NCBI GenBank assembly: GCA_030528845.1
Contig: JAUMYC010000050.1
Location: forward strand, 257-13,568
From: Eubacteriales bacterium
GTDB lineage: Bacteria; Bacillota_A; Clostridia; Christensenellales; Aristaeellaceae
Length of the DNA stretch: 13,312 bases
Direction of reading: 5' to 3'
Position numbers and translations under genes: made by a program
Notes under the pieces: generated by a model
Seen by the model: the letters and a program-made list of their open reading frames with translations, nothing else
Databases searched by the model: none
What the model was told of the DNA's origin: nothing
Shown here: piece after piece, positions 1 to 7,867 of the stretch
How the letters are laid out: each line of letters starts with the position of its first letter
Position numbering within the stretch: position 1 is the stretch's first letter

Positions 1-1622
1 TCGGCGGTGGGCTTGGGCGTAGGAGTCGGCGCGGGCGTGGGCGTGGGCGCAGCTGTGCCGAAGATGGCCTGCTGCACTTCCTTGGTCGCAACGCCGTCCG
101 GGGTAAAGCCGTGATCTGCCTGAAACGCCTTGACGGCCTCGGTGGTAAGGGTGAGATAGTTCCCGCCGATATTGCCGGTGAAATAGCCCAGCTCCTTGAG
201 CTTGCGCTGCAGGGCCTTCACCTCTTCGCCGGTGTCGCCGTAGCGCAGCGTGCCGTCGTCCTCGGGCAGAGGATCGTCCTCGCTCGGGGCGTTCTGGGCG
301 GTGGAATCGATCAGATCCAGCTTCGTGAGCGATGTGCCCGGGAAATAGAAGTCGAGGATCTCATCGAAGGTCATCGCGTGCTCCCCGGCCATCTGCTGCG
401 CGCCGCGCTGGCTCATGCCCACGCCGTGCCCGTAGCGCCGGAAGACGATATCGAACGAATCGTCATTTTCCTCCACATACACAGTCTCGGCGGTGGTGGA
501 GCCGATGTCGAGCGGGAGGATCTTGGCGAGCTGGTCGTAGGTCTCCAGATCGGCCGTGAGCCGCACCGCGCTCTGGCGGATGCCGGCTGCGTCCACAGAG
601 CTGACCAGACAGCCGAAGCGCAGCTCGGTGTAGGTATAAGACGGCTCGGGATACTTGGGCGAATGCGGCTCGATGGCCAGCACGCCCTCGATGCGGATGT
701 CCTCATGCGCGTCGCTCAAGCCCATCTCGGCCAGCTGCGGAGCAAATTCCACCTTCAGCAGGGTCGCCAGCTTGGCGTGCAGGCCGTCCGCGTCCTTGGG
801 CACGCTATGGCGCTTGGCCGTGCTGGAGGGGTTTGCGAGGTCGTAGGGGTCGTCCTTGACGATGCTGTAGGGCACGTTGCCGCCCCAGATGTTCTTCGTG
901 CTCTCGGTCTGCCCGCCGTTGGAGGCGGTATACCAGCAGCCCGCGTAGTCGCCGCCGTAGAGGAGGCACTGCCCCTTCGTCGCGGCGACGGCTGCGATGA
1001 CATTTTTATAGGAACTGTTGTAGCCCTTGAACACCTGATGGGTCGCGGTGTCGGTCAGGTCGTAGGTGCCGCTGTTTTTCTTCAGGCGCATGGCATAGGT
1101 GCGCGCGCACACGGCCTGCGCCTTGAGCGCCTCGAGCGGGAAGGTGTTGGACATCTCATAGGCGACCACGCCGTAGAGATAATCCTCGATGTAGATCCGG
1201 CAGATGGGCTGGATCGCGCCGGAGACGATCGAAAATTTCATGTCGCCGCAATAGATATTGGCCAGATTCGGCGAAGTGAACTGCACGCCCGCGTTGCCGC
1301 GGCTCATGCGGTAGAGCGTCACAGACGTGCCCGTGCGCATGGTCTCGCCGTTCACGCTCAGATAGAGCATGCCGCCTGAGATATACACCTGCACCGTGGA
1401 GCCGCCGGGGATCTTTTCTCCGTTCACGCTGCCGATGGCGTAGGTGCAGCTGGTCTTCATCGTCAGCGACGTGCGCGTCGTGCCCACGCGCGAGAGCAGC
1501 ACGCGCACCATGCCGTCCGACGCCGCCTGCGCTTCCTGCGCGACCGGGCCCATATCAAGCCCTGCACACAAAACCAGCGCCAGCAGCAGCGCGAGCGCGC
1601 GCCTTCGTATCCTTGCAAGCAT
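1..1622 (-). CDS. Secreted SpoIID/LytB-domain protein with C-terminal peptidoglycan-binding domain (3' end outside window)
   Basis: The visible 540 residues start with a signal peptide (Arg-rich start, hydrophobic core at about 9-20, an Ala-rich likely cleavage region near 30-34). The SpoIID domain follows at about 115-435. It carries YLYGVVAYEM with the presumed catalytic Glu156, then PLEALKAQAVCARTYAM, and the family signature YGHGVGMSQRGAQQMA at 397-412. SpoIID proteins are lytic transglycosylases that cut glycan strands stripped of stem peptides during engulfment; LytB-type relatives stimulate wall amidases. Residues about 457-522 form a PG_binding_1 repeat (YGDTGEEVKALQRKLKELGY), followed by a TPTPAPTPTPKPTA linker that runs off the window. 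Classical SpoIID is about 340 residues, membrane-anchored, and lacks this wall-binding module, so I infer a cell-wall or spore-wall paralogue rather than spoIID itself. The start is set by GGGAGG at 1632-1637, 9 nt ahead of the ATG. It is monocistronic as far as visible. Family certain, exact role not. Confidence 0.88.
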   Translation of the reverse strand, partial: MLARIRRRALALLLALVLCAGLDMGPVAQEAQAASDGMVRVLLSRVGTTRTSLTMKTSCTYAIGSVNGEKIPGGSTVQVYISGGMLYLSVNGETMRTGTSVTLYRMSRGNAGVQFTSPNLANIYCGDMKFSIVSGAIQPICRIYIEDYLYGVVAYEMSNTFPLEALKAQAVCARTYAMRLKKNSGTYDLTDTATHQVFKGYNSSYKNVIAAVAATKGQCLLYGGDYAGCWYTASNGGQTESTKNIWGGNVPYSIVKDDPYDLANPSSTAKRHSVPKDADGLHAKLATLLKVEFAPQLAEMGLSDAHEDIRIEGVLAIEPHSPKYPEPSYTYTELRFGCLVSSVDAAGIRQSAVRLTADLETYDQLAKILPLDIGSTTAETVYVEENDDSFDIVFRRYGHGVGMSQRGAQQMAGEHAMTFDEILDFYFPGTSLTKLDLIDSTAQNAPSEDDPLPEDDGTLRYGDTGEEVKALQRKLKELGYFTGNIGGNYLTLTTEAVKAFQADHGFTPDGVATKEVQQAIFGTAAPTPTPAPTPTPKPTA

Positions 1623-1813
1623 CTTTCGTGTCCTCCCATGTTTTCTATTCGACTTCGGTTATGTCGTTTTCGTTCCGAAATGATTGCGGCGCGGCCACAT
1701 CCCGCGCGGCAAAATTCTCCTCAGCTTTCTAAATTCGCCCGCGTTTTTTCTTTTCCTGCAAAGCAAACGAGCATCGTTACAATTTAACGATGCTCGTTCA
1801 TTATTTTGTAATA
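1623..1813. other. Intergenic region between parC and the SpoIID-like gene
   Basis: This gap of about 190 bp holds the parC terminator hairpin (1766-1798), the GGGAGG ribosome binding site of the SpoIID-like gene (1632-1637) and, on the minus strand, a GAGGAG followed by a 17-codon TTG-initiated frame (1659-1712) that may be chance. I looked on the minus strand for a sigma-A promoter and for sporulation sigma E/G type boxes and found no convincing match, so how the SpoIID-like gene is transcribed is not visible. Confidence 0.6.
1766..1798 (-). terminator. Hairpin terminator downstream of parC
   Basis: A perfect 13-bp inverted repeat (AACGAGCATCGTT and its complement, 1766-1778 and 1786-1798) with a 7-nt loop lies 15 nt past the parC stop. 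Read on the minus strand the stem is followed by TGCTTTG, a weak U-tract, so the stem is very strong but the tail is imperfect. On the plus strand it is followed by a T-rich stretch, but no plus-strand gene ends here. I read it as the end of the parE-parC transcript. Confidence 0.75.
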
Positions 1814-4252
1814 TTATCCAATCGGCACGATCTTTTCCAGATCGTCGCCCGCGATCGCCATCAAAACGGGCGCGCCCTTGCCGCTGCGCAGCTCGATGTC
1901 GATCATGTCCGTGTGCAGCCGCGTGGGCGGGGTCATTTTCTGCACGGCGAAGAAGTCAAACGGTTCGCGCACGGGCAGCGCGCAGACCAGCCCCGTGCCG
2001 TTTGCGCCGTTTTTGAGGAAGGTCACGCATTTCACGCCCTTGCCTCCGCGCGCCTGCGGCTCGAAATCCGCCATGATGCAGCGCTTCATATGGCCCGAAT
2101 CGCTCGCCAGCAGCAGCTCGCCCTCTTCGCGATAGGGGATCGCGGCGAGCAGCGCGTCGCCCTGAGCGATCGCCATGCCCTTCACGCCCGCGGTGGCGCG
2201 GCCGGTCACAGGCACTTCCTCCGCCGCAAAGCGGATCGCCATGCCTCCCCTGCTGACCAGCAGCAGTTCTTTTTCCTCGCCCTGCAGGAACGCGGCGGCG
2301 AGCTCGTCTCCCTCGCGCAGCTTGAGCGCCACGAACTTGCGCGTGCGCACGTCGTATTCCGCAAAATCGCTGGCCTTGATCAGGCCGTTTTTCGTAACGA
2401 ACAGGAGAGTGCCCTCGTATTTGCCGGGCACGGCCTCGATCACCTGCACGATCTGCTCGTCCTTCTCCAGCCCGGCCAGCATGCCCGCCGGCGCGAGCCC
2501 GCGCTCCTTCGGCCTGCATTCGGGCACCTGCTCCGCCGCGATGACAAATGCGTTGCCGCGGCTGGTGAGCATGAGCAGGCGATGGTTCGTCATCGTGCGC
2601 AGCACGCGCGCGGGCGGCAGCGCCTCCTCTTCGATGGCCTTTTCGGCCGTCTTGGGCGCCATGCGCTTGAAGAAGCCCGCCTGCGTTTCATAGACAGTCG
2701 TTTCCTCCGGCTCGGGGCCTTCGTCCATCGCCGCGACGGTCTCCTTCGCGCTGGGCGGCGCGATCAGCTCCGTGCGGCGCGGGTCGGCAAATTGTTCCTT
2801 GACCTCTTCGAGTTCCTCGCAGATGAGGTTCATCAGCTTTTTCTCGCTCTTGAGGATGGCCTGCAGCTTTGCGATCTTCTTTTGCAGCTGTGCGTATTCC
2901 TCGCGCAGCGTGAGGATCTCCAGACCGGTCAGCCTCTGCAGGCGCATGTCCAGAATGGCCTGCGCCTGGATCTCCGTCAGCGCAAACTGTGCGACGAGCC
3001 CCGCTCGCGCCTCCTTGGGCGTTTTGCTGGCGCGGATGAGCTTGATAATGGCGTCGAGATTATCGACGGCGACGATGAGGCCCTCGAGGATATGCGCCCT
3101 CGCCTCGGCCTGTTCCAGATCAAAGCGCGTGCGCCGGGTCACGACGTTCTTCCTGTGGCGGATGAAATGGCCCAGCGCAGCCTTGAGGCCCATCTGCACG
3201 GGCTTGCCGCCTGCGATCGCCACGAGGTTCACGCCGAAGGTGACCTGCATATCCGAATAGCGATAAAGCGCCGCGAGCGTCTTTTCGACGTCGGCGTCCT
3301 TGCGCAGCTCGATGACTGCGCGCAGGCCCGTGCGGTCGGATTCGTCGCGGATGTCATATATGCCGGAAAAGAGCGCCTTTTTCTCCTCGGAGAGCTTCAG
3401 GATCTTCTCCAGCATCGCGGCCTTGTTCACCTGATAGGGCATTTCCGTGATCACGATCAGGCTGCGGCCTGCGCTGCCCGGCTCGACATGCGCCTTCGCG
3501 CGCACCTGCAGCCTGGCGCGGCCGGTCTCATAGGCCTGAAAGAGCTCCTCCCGGTCGTGAATGAGCTGCCCGCCGGTGGGAAAATCCGGCGCGGGCAGGT
3601 GCTGCATCAGCTCCGCCGTGGTGATGTCCGGGTTTTTGATCTGCGCGATGGTCGCATCGATGGTCTCGCCGAGGTTATGCGGCGGGATGTTCGTCGCCAG
3701 ACCGACGGCGATGCCGCTCGCGCCGTTCACCAGCAGGTTCGGGAACGCGCCGGGCAGCATGTCCGGCTCCTTGCGCGTGTCATCGAAATTCAGCCGGAAG
3801 GAGACGGTGTCCTTTTCGATATCCCGCAGCAGCTCCAGCGCCAGCGGAGCCAGCCGCGCCTCGGTGTAGCGCATGGCGGCGGGGCTGTCGCCGTCGATGG
3901 AGCCGAAGTTGCCGTGGCCGTCCACCAGCCGGCCGCGCATGACGAAATCCTGCGCCATGCGGGCGAGCGCGTCGTAGACGCTGGTGTCACCGTGGGGGTG
4001 ATATTTGCCCATGCAGTCGCCGGTGATGCGCGCGCATTTCTTGTGCGGCTTGTCCGGCGTGATGCCCAGCTCCATCATGGTGTAGAGAATGCGCCTCTGC
4101 ACGGGCTTGAGCCCATCCTCCACGCGCGGCAGCGCGCGCTCAAGGATGACGAACTCGGAATACGGGATCATGGAATCATGCATGACCGATTCCATGGACC
4201 GCTGCAATATGACCTCGCCCTTGGGCGGTTCGTGTTTCTTTTCCCGGGGCAT
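1814..4252 (-). CDS. parC: Type IIA DNA topoisomerase subunit A, ParC-like (GyrA/ParC family)
   Basis: The 812-residue breakage-reunion subunit cuts and religates both DNA strands through a tyrosine ester. The catalytic tyrosine is Tyr129 in AAMRYTE. The quinolone-resistance region ([20 protein letters not shown]) has Thr90 at the position of E. coli GyrA Ser83 and Asp94 at Asp87. Thr there is natural in many clostridia, so it is not evidence of resistance. The tower and coiled-coil regions follow (the hinge [11 protein letters not shown] at 435-445 precedes the second coil), then a beta-pinwheel C-terminal domain from about 515. No GyrA box is visible at the start of that domain; a box-like QARGGKG sits late, at 733-739. 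The segment [20 protein letters not shown] is typical of the second clostridial GyrA-like set, paired here with the B subunit 32 bp upstream. GAGGAGG, 5 nt before the ATG, fixes the start. ParC (topoisomerase IV) is favoured; a gyrA label is possible because bacterial annotations mix the two. Confidence 0.9.
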   Translation of the reverse strand: MPREKKHEPPKGEVILQRSMESVMHDSMIPYSEFVILERALPRVEDGLKPVQRRILYTMMELGITPDKPHKKCARITGDCMGKYHPHGDTSVYDALARMAQDFVMRGRLVDGHGNFGSIDGDSPAAMRYTEARLAPLALELLRDIEKDTVSFRLNFDDTRKEPDMLPGAFPNLLVNGASGIAVGLATNIPPHNLGETIDATIAQIKNPDITTAELMQHLPAPDFPTGGQLIHDREELFQAYETGRARLQVRAKAHVEPGSAGRSLIVITEMPYQVNKAAMLEKILKLSEEKKALFSGIYDIRDESDRTGLRAVIELRKDADVEKTLAALYRYSDMQVTFGVNLVAIAGGKPVQMGLKAALGHFIRHRKNVVTRRTRFDLEQAEARAHILEGLIVAVDNLDAIIKLIRASKTPKEARAGLVAQFALTEIQAQAILDMRLQRLTGLEILTLREEYAQLQKKIAKLQAILKSEKKLMNLICEELEEVKEQFADPRRTELIAPPSAKETVAAMDEGPEPEETTVYETQAGFFKRMAPKTAEKAIEEEALPPARVLRTMTNHRLLMLTSRGNAFVIAAEQVPECRPKERGLAPAGMLAGLEKDEQIVQVIEAVPGKYEGTLLFVTKNGLIKASDFAEYDVRTRKFVALKLREGDELAAAFLQGEEKELLLVSRGGMAIRFAAEEVPVTGRATAGVKGMAIAQGDALLAAIPYREEGELLLASDSGHMKRCIMADFEPQARGGKGVKCVTFLKNGANGTGLVCALPVREPFDFFAVQKMTPPTRLHTDMIDIELRSGKGAPVLMAIAGDDLEKIVPIG

Positions 4253-4284
4253 GATATCCTCCTCAAATGCGCCTGCGCGGCGGC

Positions 4285-6249
4285 TCAGGCCTCGTAGTTT
4301 TCGCTGCGGGCCTCAAAATTGTCCTCGCGGTTGAAGTCGGCATAGGCGGTGATATACTCGCGGCGCGGCTCGACCTTGTCGCCCATGAGCACGGTGACCA
4401 TGCGCTCGGCCTCGGCCGCGTCTTCGATGGTGACCTGAATGAGCTTGCGGTCGGCAGGGTTCATGGTCGTCTCCCAGAGCTGCTCCGGGTTCATCTCGCC
4501 AAGGCCCTTATAGCGCTGCACGAGATAGCCCCGGCCCAGCACCTTTGCCGCCTCGGCCAGCTCCCTGTCGTCGTAGCAATAGATGCTCTTCTCGCCCTTA
4601 TAGGCCTTATACAGCGGCGGCAGGCCGATGAACACATGGCCCTCGGTGATGAGCGAGCGCATATAGCGATAGAAGAAGGTGAGCAGGATGGCGCGGATGT
4701 GCGCGCCGTCCTGGTCGGCGTCGGAGAGGATGATGACCTTGTAATACTTCAGGCGGGAGAGGTCGAAATCCTCGCCGATGCCCGTGCCCAGCGCCGTGAT
4801 GACCGAGCGGAACTCTTCGTTGGCCAACACTTGGTCGATACGCTTTTTCTCCGCGTTGAGGGGCTTGCCGCGCAGGGGCAAAATGGCCTGCGTGCGCCGG
4901 TCGCGGCCCTGCTTGGCGCTGCCGCCGGCGCTGTCGCCCTCCACGATGAACAGCTCGTTGTCGGCGGCCTTCCTGCCCGTGCAGGAGGAGAGCTTGCCCA
5001 CCAGCGGCGCGGCCTCCAGCTGGTTTTTCTGCCTCGCCACGTCGCGCGCCTTGCGCGCGGCCTCGCGCACCTGCGCCGCCTTCACGGCCTTTTCCACGAT
5101 GGACTGGGCCAGCTCCTGATTTTTCAGATCGTCCAGATACAGCGAGAGCTGATCCGCCGCGATGGCCTCCACGATGGGGCGCACTTCGGTGTTGCCCAGT
5201 CTCCCCTTCGTCTGGCCCTCAAACTGAGGCTTTTTGACCGACGCGGCGATGACGCAGGTCATCCCCTCGCGGAAATCCTCGCCGGAGAGGTTGTTGTCCT
5301 TCTCCCTGATCGCGCCGACCTTGCGCGCGTAATCGTTAAAGGCCTTGGTCAGGGCGGATTTGAAGCCCTGCTCGTGCGTGCCGCCCTCGGCGGTGGGCAC
5401 GTTATTGACAAAGGAGAACATATTTTCCGTGTAGCCGTCGGTATACTGGATCGCCGCGCGCAGGATGAGCCCGTCCTTGCGGCCCTCAAAGGCGATGACC
5501 TCGCCCATGGGGTTTTTGTCGGCGTTGAGATAGCGCACGAAATCGGACAGGCCGCCCTCGAAGAGGAACTCCTCTCTCTCCTTTTCCTTGGCGCGCTCGT
5601 CGGTGAAGACGAACTTGATGCCGCCGTTGAGGTAGGCCAGCTCCCGCACGCGCCTGCGCACGATCTCCGTCTGAAAATCGACCGTTTCGAACACGAGCGG
5701 ATCGGGCTTGAAATTGACGACCGTGCCCCTCTTGCGCGTGTTGCCGATCTTTTCCAGCGGCGCGACGGGCCTGCCCGGCTCCACAGCGCCCGTTTTCGGA
5801 TCCGGCCGCGATTCGAAACGCTGCCGCCAATGGCAGAAGTCCTGATAGACGTCCACCTGCACCCAGCTCGAGAGCGCGTTGACCACGCTCGCGCCCACGC
5901 CGTGCAGACCGCCGGAATAGGCGTAGTTCTTGTCGTCAAACTTACCGCCGGCGTGCAGCTGGGTATAGACGACCTCCACCGCGGAGATCCCGAGCTCCGG
6001 ATGGATATCCACCGGGATGCCGCGCCCGTTGTCGCTCACCTCGCAGCTGCCGTCCTTCTTGAGCGTGACGCCGATCTCGTCGGCAAAGCCGTTTGCCGCC
6101 TCGTCGATGGCGTTGTCCACGATCTCCCAGATGAGGTGGTGCAGCCCGCGCGAGCCGGTCGAGCCGATGTACATGCCGGGGCGCATGCGCACGGCCTCCA
6201 GCCCCTTGAGAACTTTGATATCGCCGGCCTGATAGGTTGTCTTCGCCAT
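4285..6249 (-). CDS. parE: Type IIA DNA topoisomerase subunit B, ParE-like (GyrB/ParE family)
   Basis: This is the ATPase and TOPRIM subunit that captures and passes the DNA segment, working with the A subunit encoded directly downstream. Numbered from the chosen start (654 residues), the GHKL ATPase carries EIVDNAIDEA with Glu42 and Asn46, DNGRGIP at 73-79 and GGLHGVGASVVNAL at about 114-127. The transducer lysine lies in QTKGRLGN (Lys348). The TOPRIM domain has EGDSAGGSAKQGRDR from Glu437 and metal-binding DADQDG at 510-515, and the C-terminal family signature QRYKGLGEMNPEQLWETTMNP starts at 578. Length fits ParE and Gram-positive GyrB; there is no large insertion as in E. coli GyrB. An in-frame ATG lies four codons upstream (6259-6261), but its last base overlaps GGGAGG, which better serves the downstream ATG. 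A terminator-like hairpin lies just upstream, and no promoter fits in the remaining gap. Confidence 0.92.
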   Translation of the reverse strand: MAKTTYQAGDIKVLKGLEAVRMRPGMYIGSTGSRGLHHLIWEIVDNAIDEAANGFADEIGVTLKKDGSCEVSDNGRGIPVDIHPELGISAVEVVYTQLHAGGKFDDKNYAYSGGLHGVGASVVNALSSWVQVDVYQDFCHWRQRFESRPDPKTGAVEPGRPVAPLEKIGNTRKRGTVVNFKPDPLVFETVDFQTEIVRRRVRELAYLNGGIKFVFTDERAKEKEREEFLFEGGLSDFVRYLNADKNPMGEVIAFEGRKDGLILRAAIQYTDGYTENMFSFVNNVPTAEGGTHEQGFKSALTKAFNDYARKVGAIREKDNNLSGEDFREGMTCVIAASVKKPQFEGQTKGRLGNTEVRPIVEAIAADQLSLYLDDLKNQELAQSIVEKAVKAAQVREAARKARDVARQKNQLEAAPLVGKLSSCTGRKAADNELFIVEGDSAGGSAKQGRDRRTQAILPLRGKPLNAEKKRIDQVLANEEFRSVITALGTGIGEDFDLSRLKYYKVIILSDADQDGAHIRAILLTFFYRYMRSLITEGHVFIGLPPLYKAYKGEKSIYCYDDRELAEAAKVLGRGYLVQRYKGLGEMNPEQLWETTMNPADRKLIQVTIEDAAEAERMVTVLMGDKVEPRREYITAYADFNREDNFEARSENYEA

Positions 6250-6253
6250 TTTT

Positions 6254-6259
6254 CCTCCC
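6254..6259 (-). promoter_or_regulatory. Ribosome binding site of parE, deciding the start
   Basis: GGGAGG lies 4 nt before the ATG at 6247-6249 and its first G is the last base of the alternative upstream ATG (6259-6261). Using the upstream ATG would bury this site in the coding region and leave only GGGAAG ahead of it. The downstream start also gives ATPase residue numbers equal to E. coli GyrB Glu42, Asn46 and Asp73. The 4-nt spacing is a little short, so the choice is favoured, not certain. Confidence 0.6.
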
Positions 6260-6274
6260 ATTTATCTTCCCATG

Positions 6275-6306
6275 AAAACGCGGGCGCCGTATCGCAAGCG
6301 CCCGCG
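6275..6306 (-). terminator. Intrinsic terminator-like hairpin between xylB and parE
   Basis: A perfect 9-bp GC stem (CGCGGGCGC and its complement, 6279-6287 and 6298-6306) with a 10-nt loop is followed on the minus strand by TTTT (6275-6278). It begins 26 nt past the xylulokinase stop and its U-tract ends 25 nt before the parE ATG. It should end or attenuate the radical SAM-der-plsY-xylB transcript. Confidence 0.75.
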
Positions 6307-6332
6307 CATCGGTCTCCAATACAGTTCAGGGA

Positions 6333-7862
6333 TCAATAGCCCAGCGCCGCGCCCGCGTCGAACACGCCCTTGAGCGCGCCGTAGAGGCGGCTGTAGAGGC
6401 CGAACGCGTCGGCATAGGCCTGCCTGTTGGCCGCGTTGGGCAGCGTTTCGCTCTCGCGGTGCAGGATCGCGGAGGCTTCCTCCAGGTTCTTCCACACGCC
6501 GCAGCCCACGCCCGCAGCCATGACAGCGCCGTACGCGCCGCCCACGTCCGCAGCAGACATGGTGTACACCGGCAGCTGGAAGATATCGGCCATCATCTGC
6601 AGCCAGAGCGGGCTCTGCGCGCCGCCGCCGGAGGCATACACGCATTCGCACTCGGTGAAGGCGGCCATCAGATCGACCACCTGCTTGAGCGAATAGGTCA
6701 CGCCCTCCATCACCGCGCGGGTGATATCGGCGCGCGTGGAATTCAGCCCGAGGCCGTAGAACACGCCGCGCGCGTTCGCATCCGGATAGGGGCAGCGCTC
6801 GCCGGTGAGATAGGGCGCGAAGATGACGCCGTTGGCGCCGGGCTTAGAGGCCTCGGCCTGCGCGTTCATGATCTCGTACACGCTCCTGCCGCTCTCCTGC
6901 GCTTCCCGCAGGGCGATCTCGTCCAGCGCGTCGCGATACCAGCGATAGGCGCCGCCTGCCGTGAGCGTGCAGCCGAAGGCATGCCACAGGCCCGGCTCGT
7001 TGTTGCAGAACATCTGCAGCTTGCCGCCGGGGTTGTCGCAGTATTTGTCGAGGCCCATGGAGACGTTGCCGGCCGTGCCGATGACCACGCCGAGGATGCC
7101 CGGCTTGATCAGGCCCGCGCCCGTGGTCTGGATGACGGCGTCGCCGCCGCCGAAATAGACCTTCGTTCCCTCGGGCAGGCCGGTCTCCCCGGCCGCCTGC
7201 GCGGTCACATAGCCGGCGAGGGCGGTGGATTCCTGCGTCTGCGGGAAAATGCTCCTCTCGAGGCCGGCCAGTTCGATCAGGCCTTCGCTCCAGACGCGGT
7301 TCTTCGTGTCAAAAAAGCCGGTGCCGGAGGCTTCGGAGACGTCCATTCCCCTCTCGCCGGTGATCAGCAGGCGGATGTAATCCTTCGGGCAGAGGAAAAC
7401 GTCCATCTTCGCAAAGCTCGCGGGCTCTTCTTCGCGCAGCCAGAGGATCTTGCCGCCGGTGTAGCCGGTGAGCATGGTGTTGTTGGTGTAGCGCACGAGG
7501 CCTTCCACGCCGCCGCAGCGCGCGATCAGCTCGTCGCACTGCTTCTGCGTGCGCTGGTCGCACCAGAGGATGGCGGGGCGGATGACGGTATTTGCGCTGT
7601 CGAGCGCGACGAGGCCGTGCATCTGGCCGGAAAAGCTCACGCCGAGAATCTCGCTGCCCGCCACTTTGGCCATGACGGCCTTGCAGCCCTCGCAGACGGC
7701 CCTCCACCAGTCCGCCGGGTCCTGCTCTGCCCAGCCCGCGCGGGGCGTATACAGCGGATATTCCACCGTTTTGGATGCCGCAACGACGCCCGCCGCGTCC
7801 GCCGCGATGATCTTCGCGCCGGAGGTGCCGATATCGATGCCGATCAGGTACGCCTGTTTCAT
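6333..7862 (-). CDS. xylB: Xylulokinase-like FGGY-family carbohydrate kinase
   Basis: The protein (509 residues from this start) is an ATP-dependent sugar kinase that most likely converts D-xylulose to xylulose 5-phosphate for the pentose phosphate pathway. It opens with the phosphate-binding loop YLIGIDIGTSGAK. SGQMHGLV at 78-85 and PAILWCDQRT are typical of xylulokinases. The catalytic base is Asp241 in GGGDAVIQTTGAG, and the C-terminal FGGY lobe has YLTGERCPYPDANARGVFYG and the ATP-site ASGGGAQSPLW. Length is normal for XylB. A start 9 nt earlier (7871) would overlap the plsY stop as ATGA; I prefer this one because it has better-spaced purines upstream and matches the family's start. It lies 5 nt after plsY, so it is probably co-transcribed with that lipid gene, an unusual neighbour. 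No xylose isomerase or transporter is in the window, so another ketose or polyol substrate cannot be excluded. Confidence 0.85.
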   Translation of the reverse strand: MKQAYLIGIDIGTSGAKIIAADAAGVVAASKTVEYPLYTPRAGWAEQDPADWWRAVCEGCKAVMAKVAGSEILGVSFSGQMHGLVALDSANTVIRPAILWCDQRTQKQCDELIARCGGVEGLVRYTNNTMLTGYTGGKILWLREEEPASFAKMDVFLCPKDYIRLLITGERGMDVSEASGTGFFDTKNRVWSEGLIELAGLERSIFPQTQESTALAGYVTAQAAGETGLPEGTKVYFGGGDAVIQTTGAGLIKPGILGVVIGTAGNVSMGLDKYCDNPGGKLQMFCNNEPGLWHAFGCTLTAGGAYRWYRDALDEIALREAQESGRSVYEIMNAQAEASKPGANGVIFAPYLTGERCPYPDANARGVFYGLGLNSTRADITRAVMEGVTYSLKQVVDLMAAFTECECVYASGGGAQSPLWLQMMADIFQLPVYTMSAADVGGAYGAVMAAGVGCGVWKNLEEASAILHRESETLPNAANRQAYADAFGLYSRLYGALKGVFDAGAALGY

Positions 7863-7867
7863 GCGCC

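Noticed and set aside
111..1379. A 422-codon plus-strand frame at the left end
   Set aside because: It is antisense to the SpoIID-like gene, whose signal peptide, catalytic Glu and signature motif are clear.
3980..4000. Thr90 at the GyrA Ser83 position of ParC as a quinolone-resistance mutation
   Set aside because: Thr is a natural residue here in many clostridial A subunits, and the second hotspot residue is the sensitive-type Asp94.
1790..6339. Very long open frames on the plus strand opposite parC and parE (835 and 690 codons)
   Set aside because: They are antisense shadows of well-supported genes. High GC at third positions removes stop codons from the opposite strand. Their translations are rich in Arg, His, Ala and Leu, match no family I recognise and lack ribosome sites.
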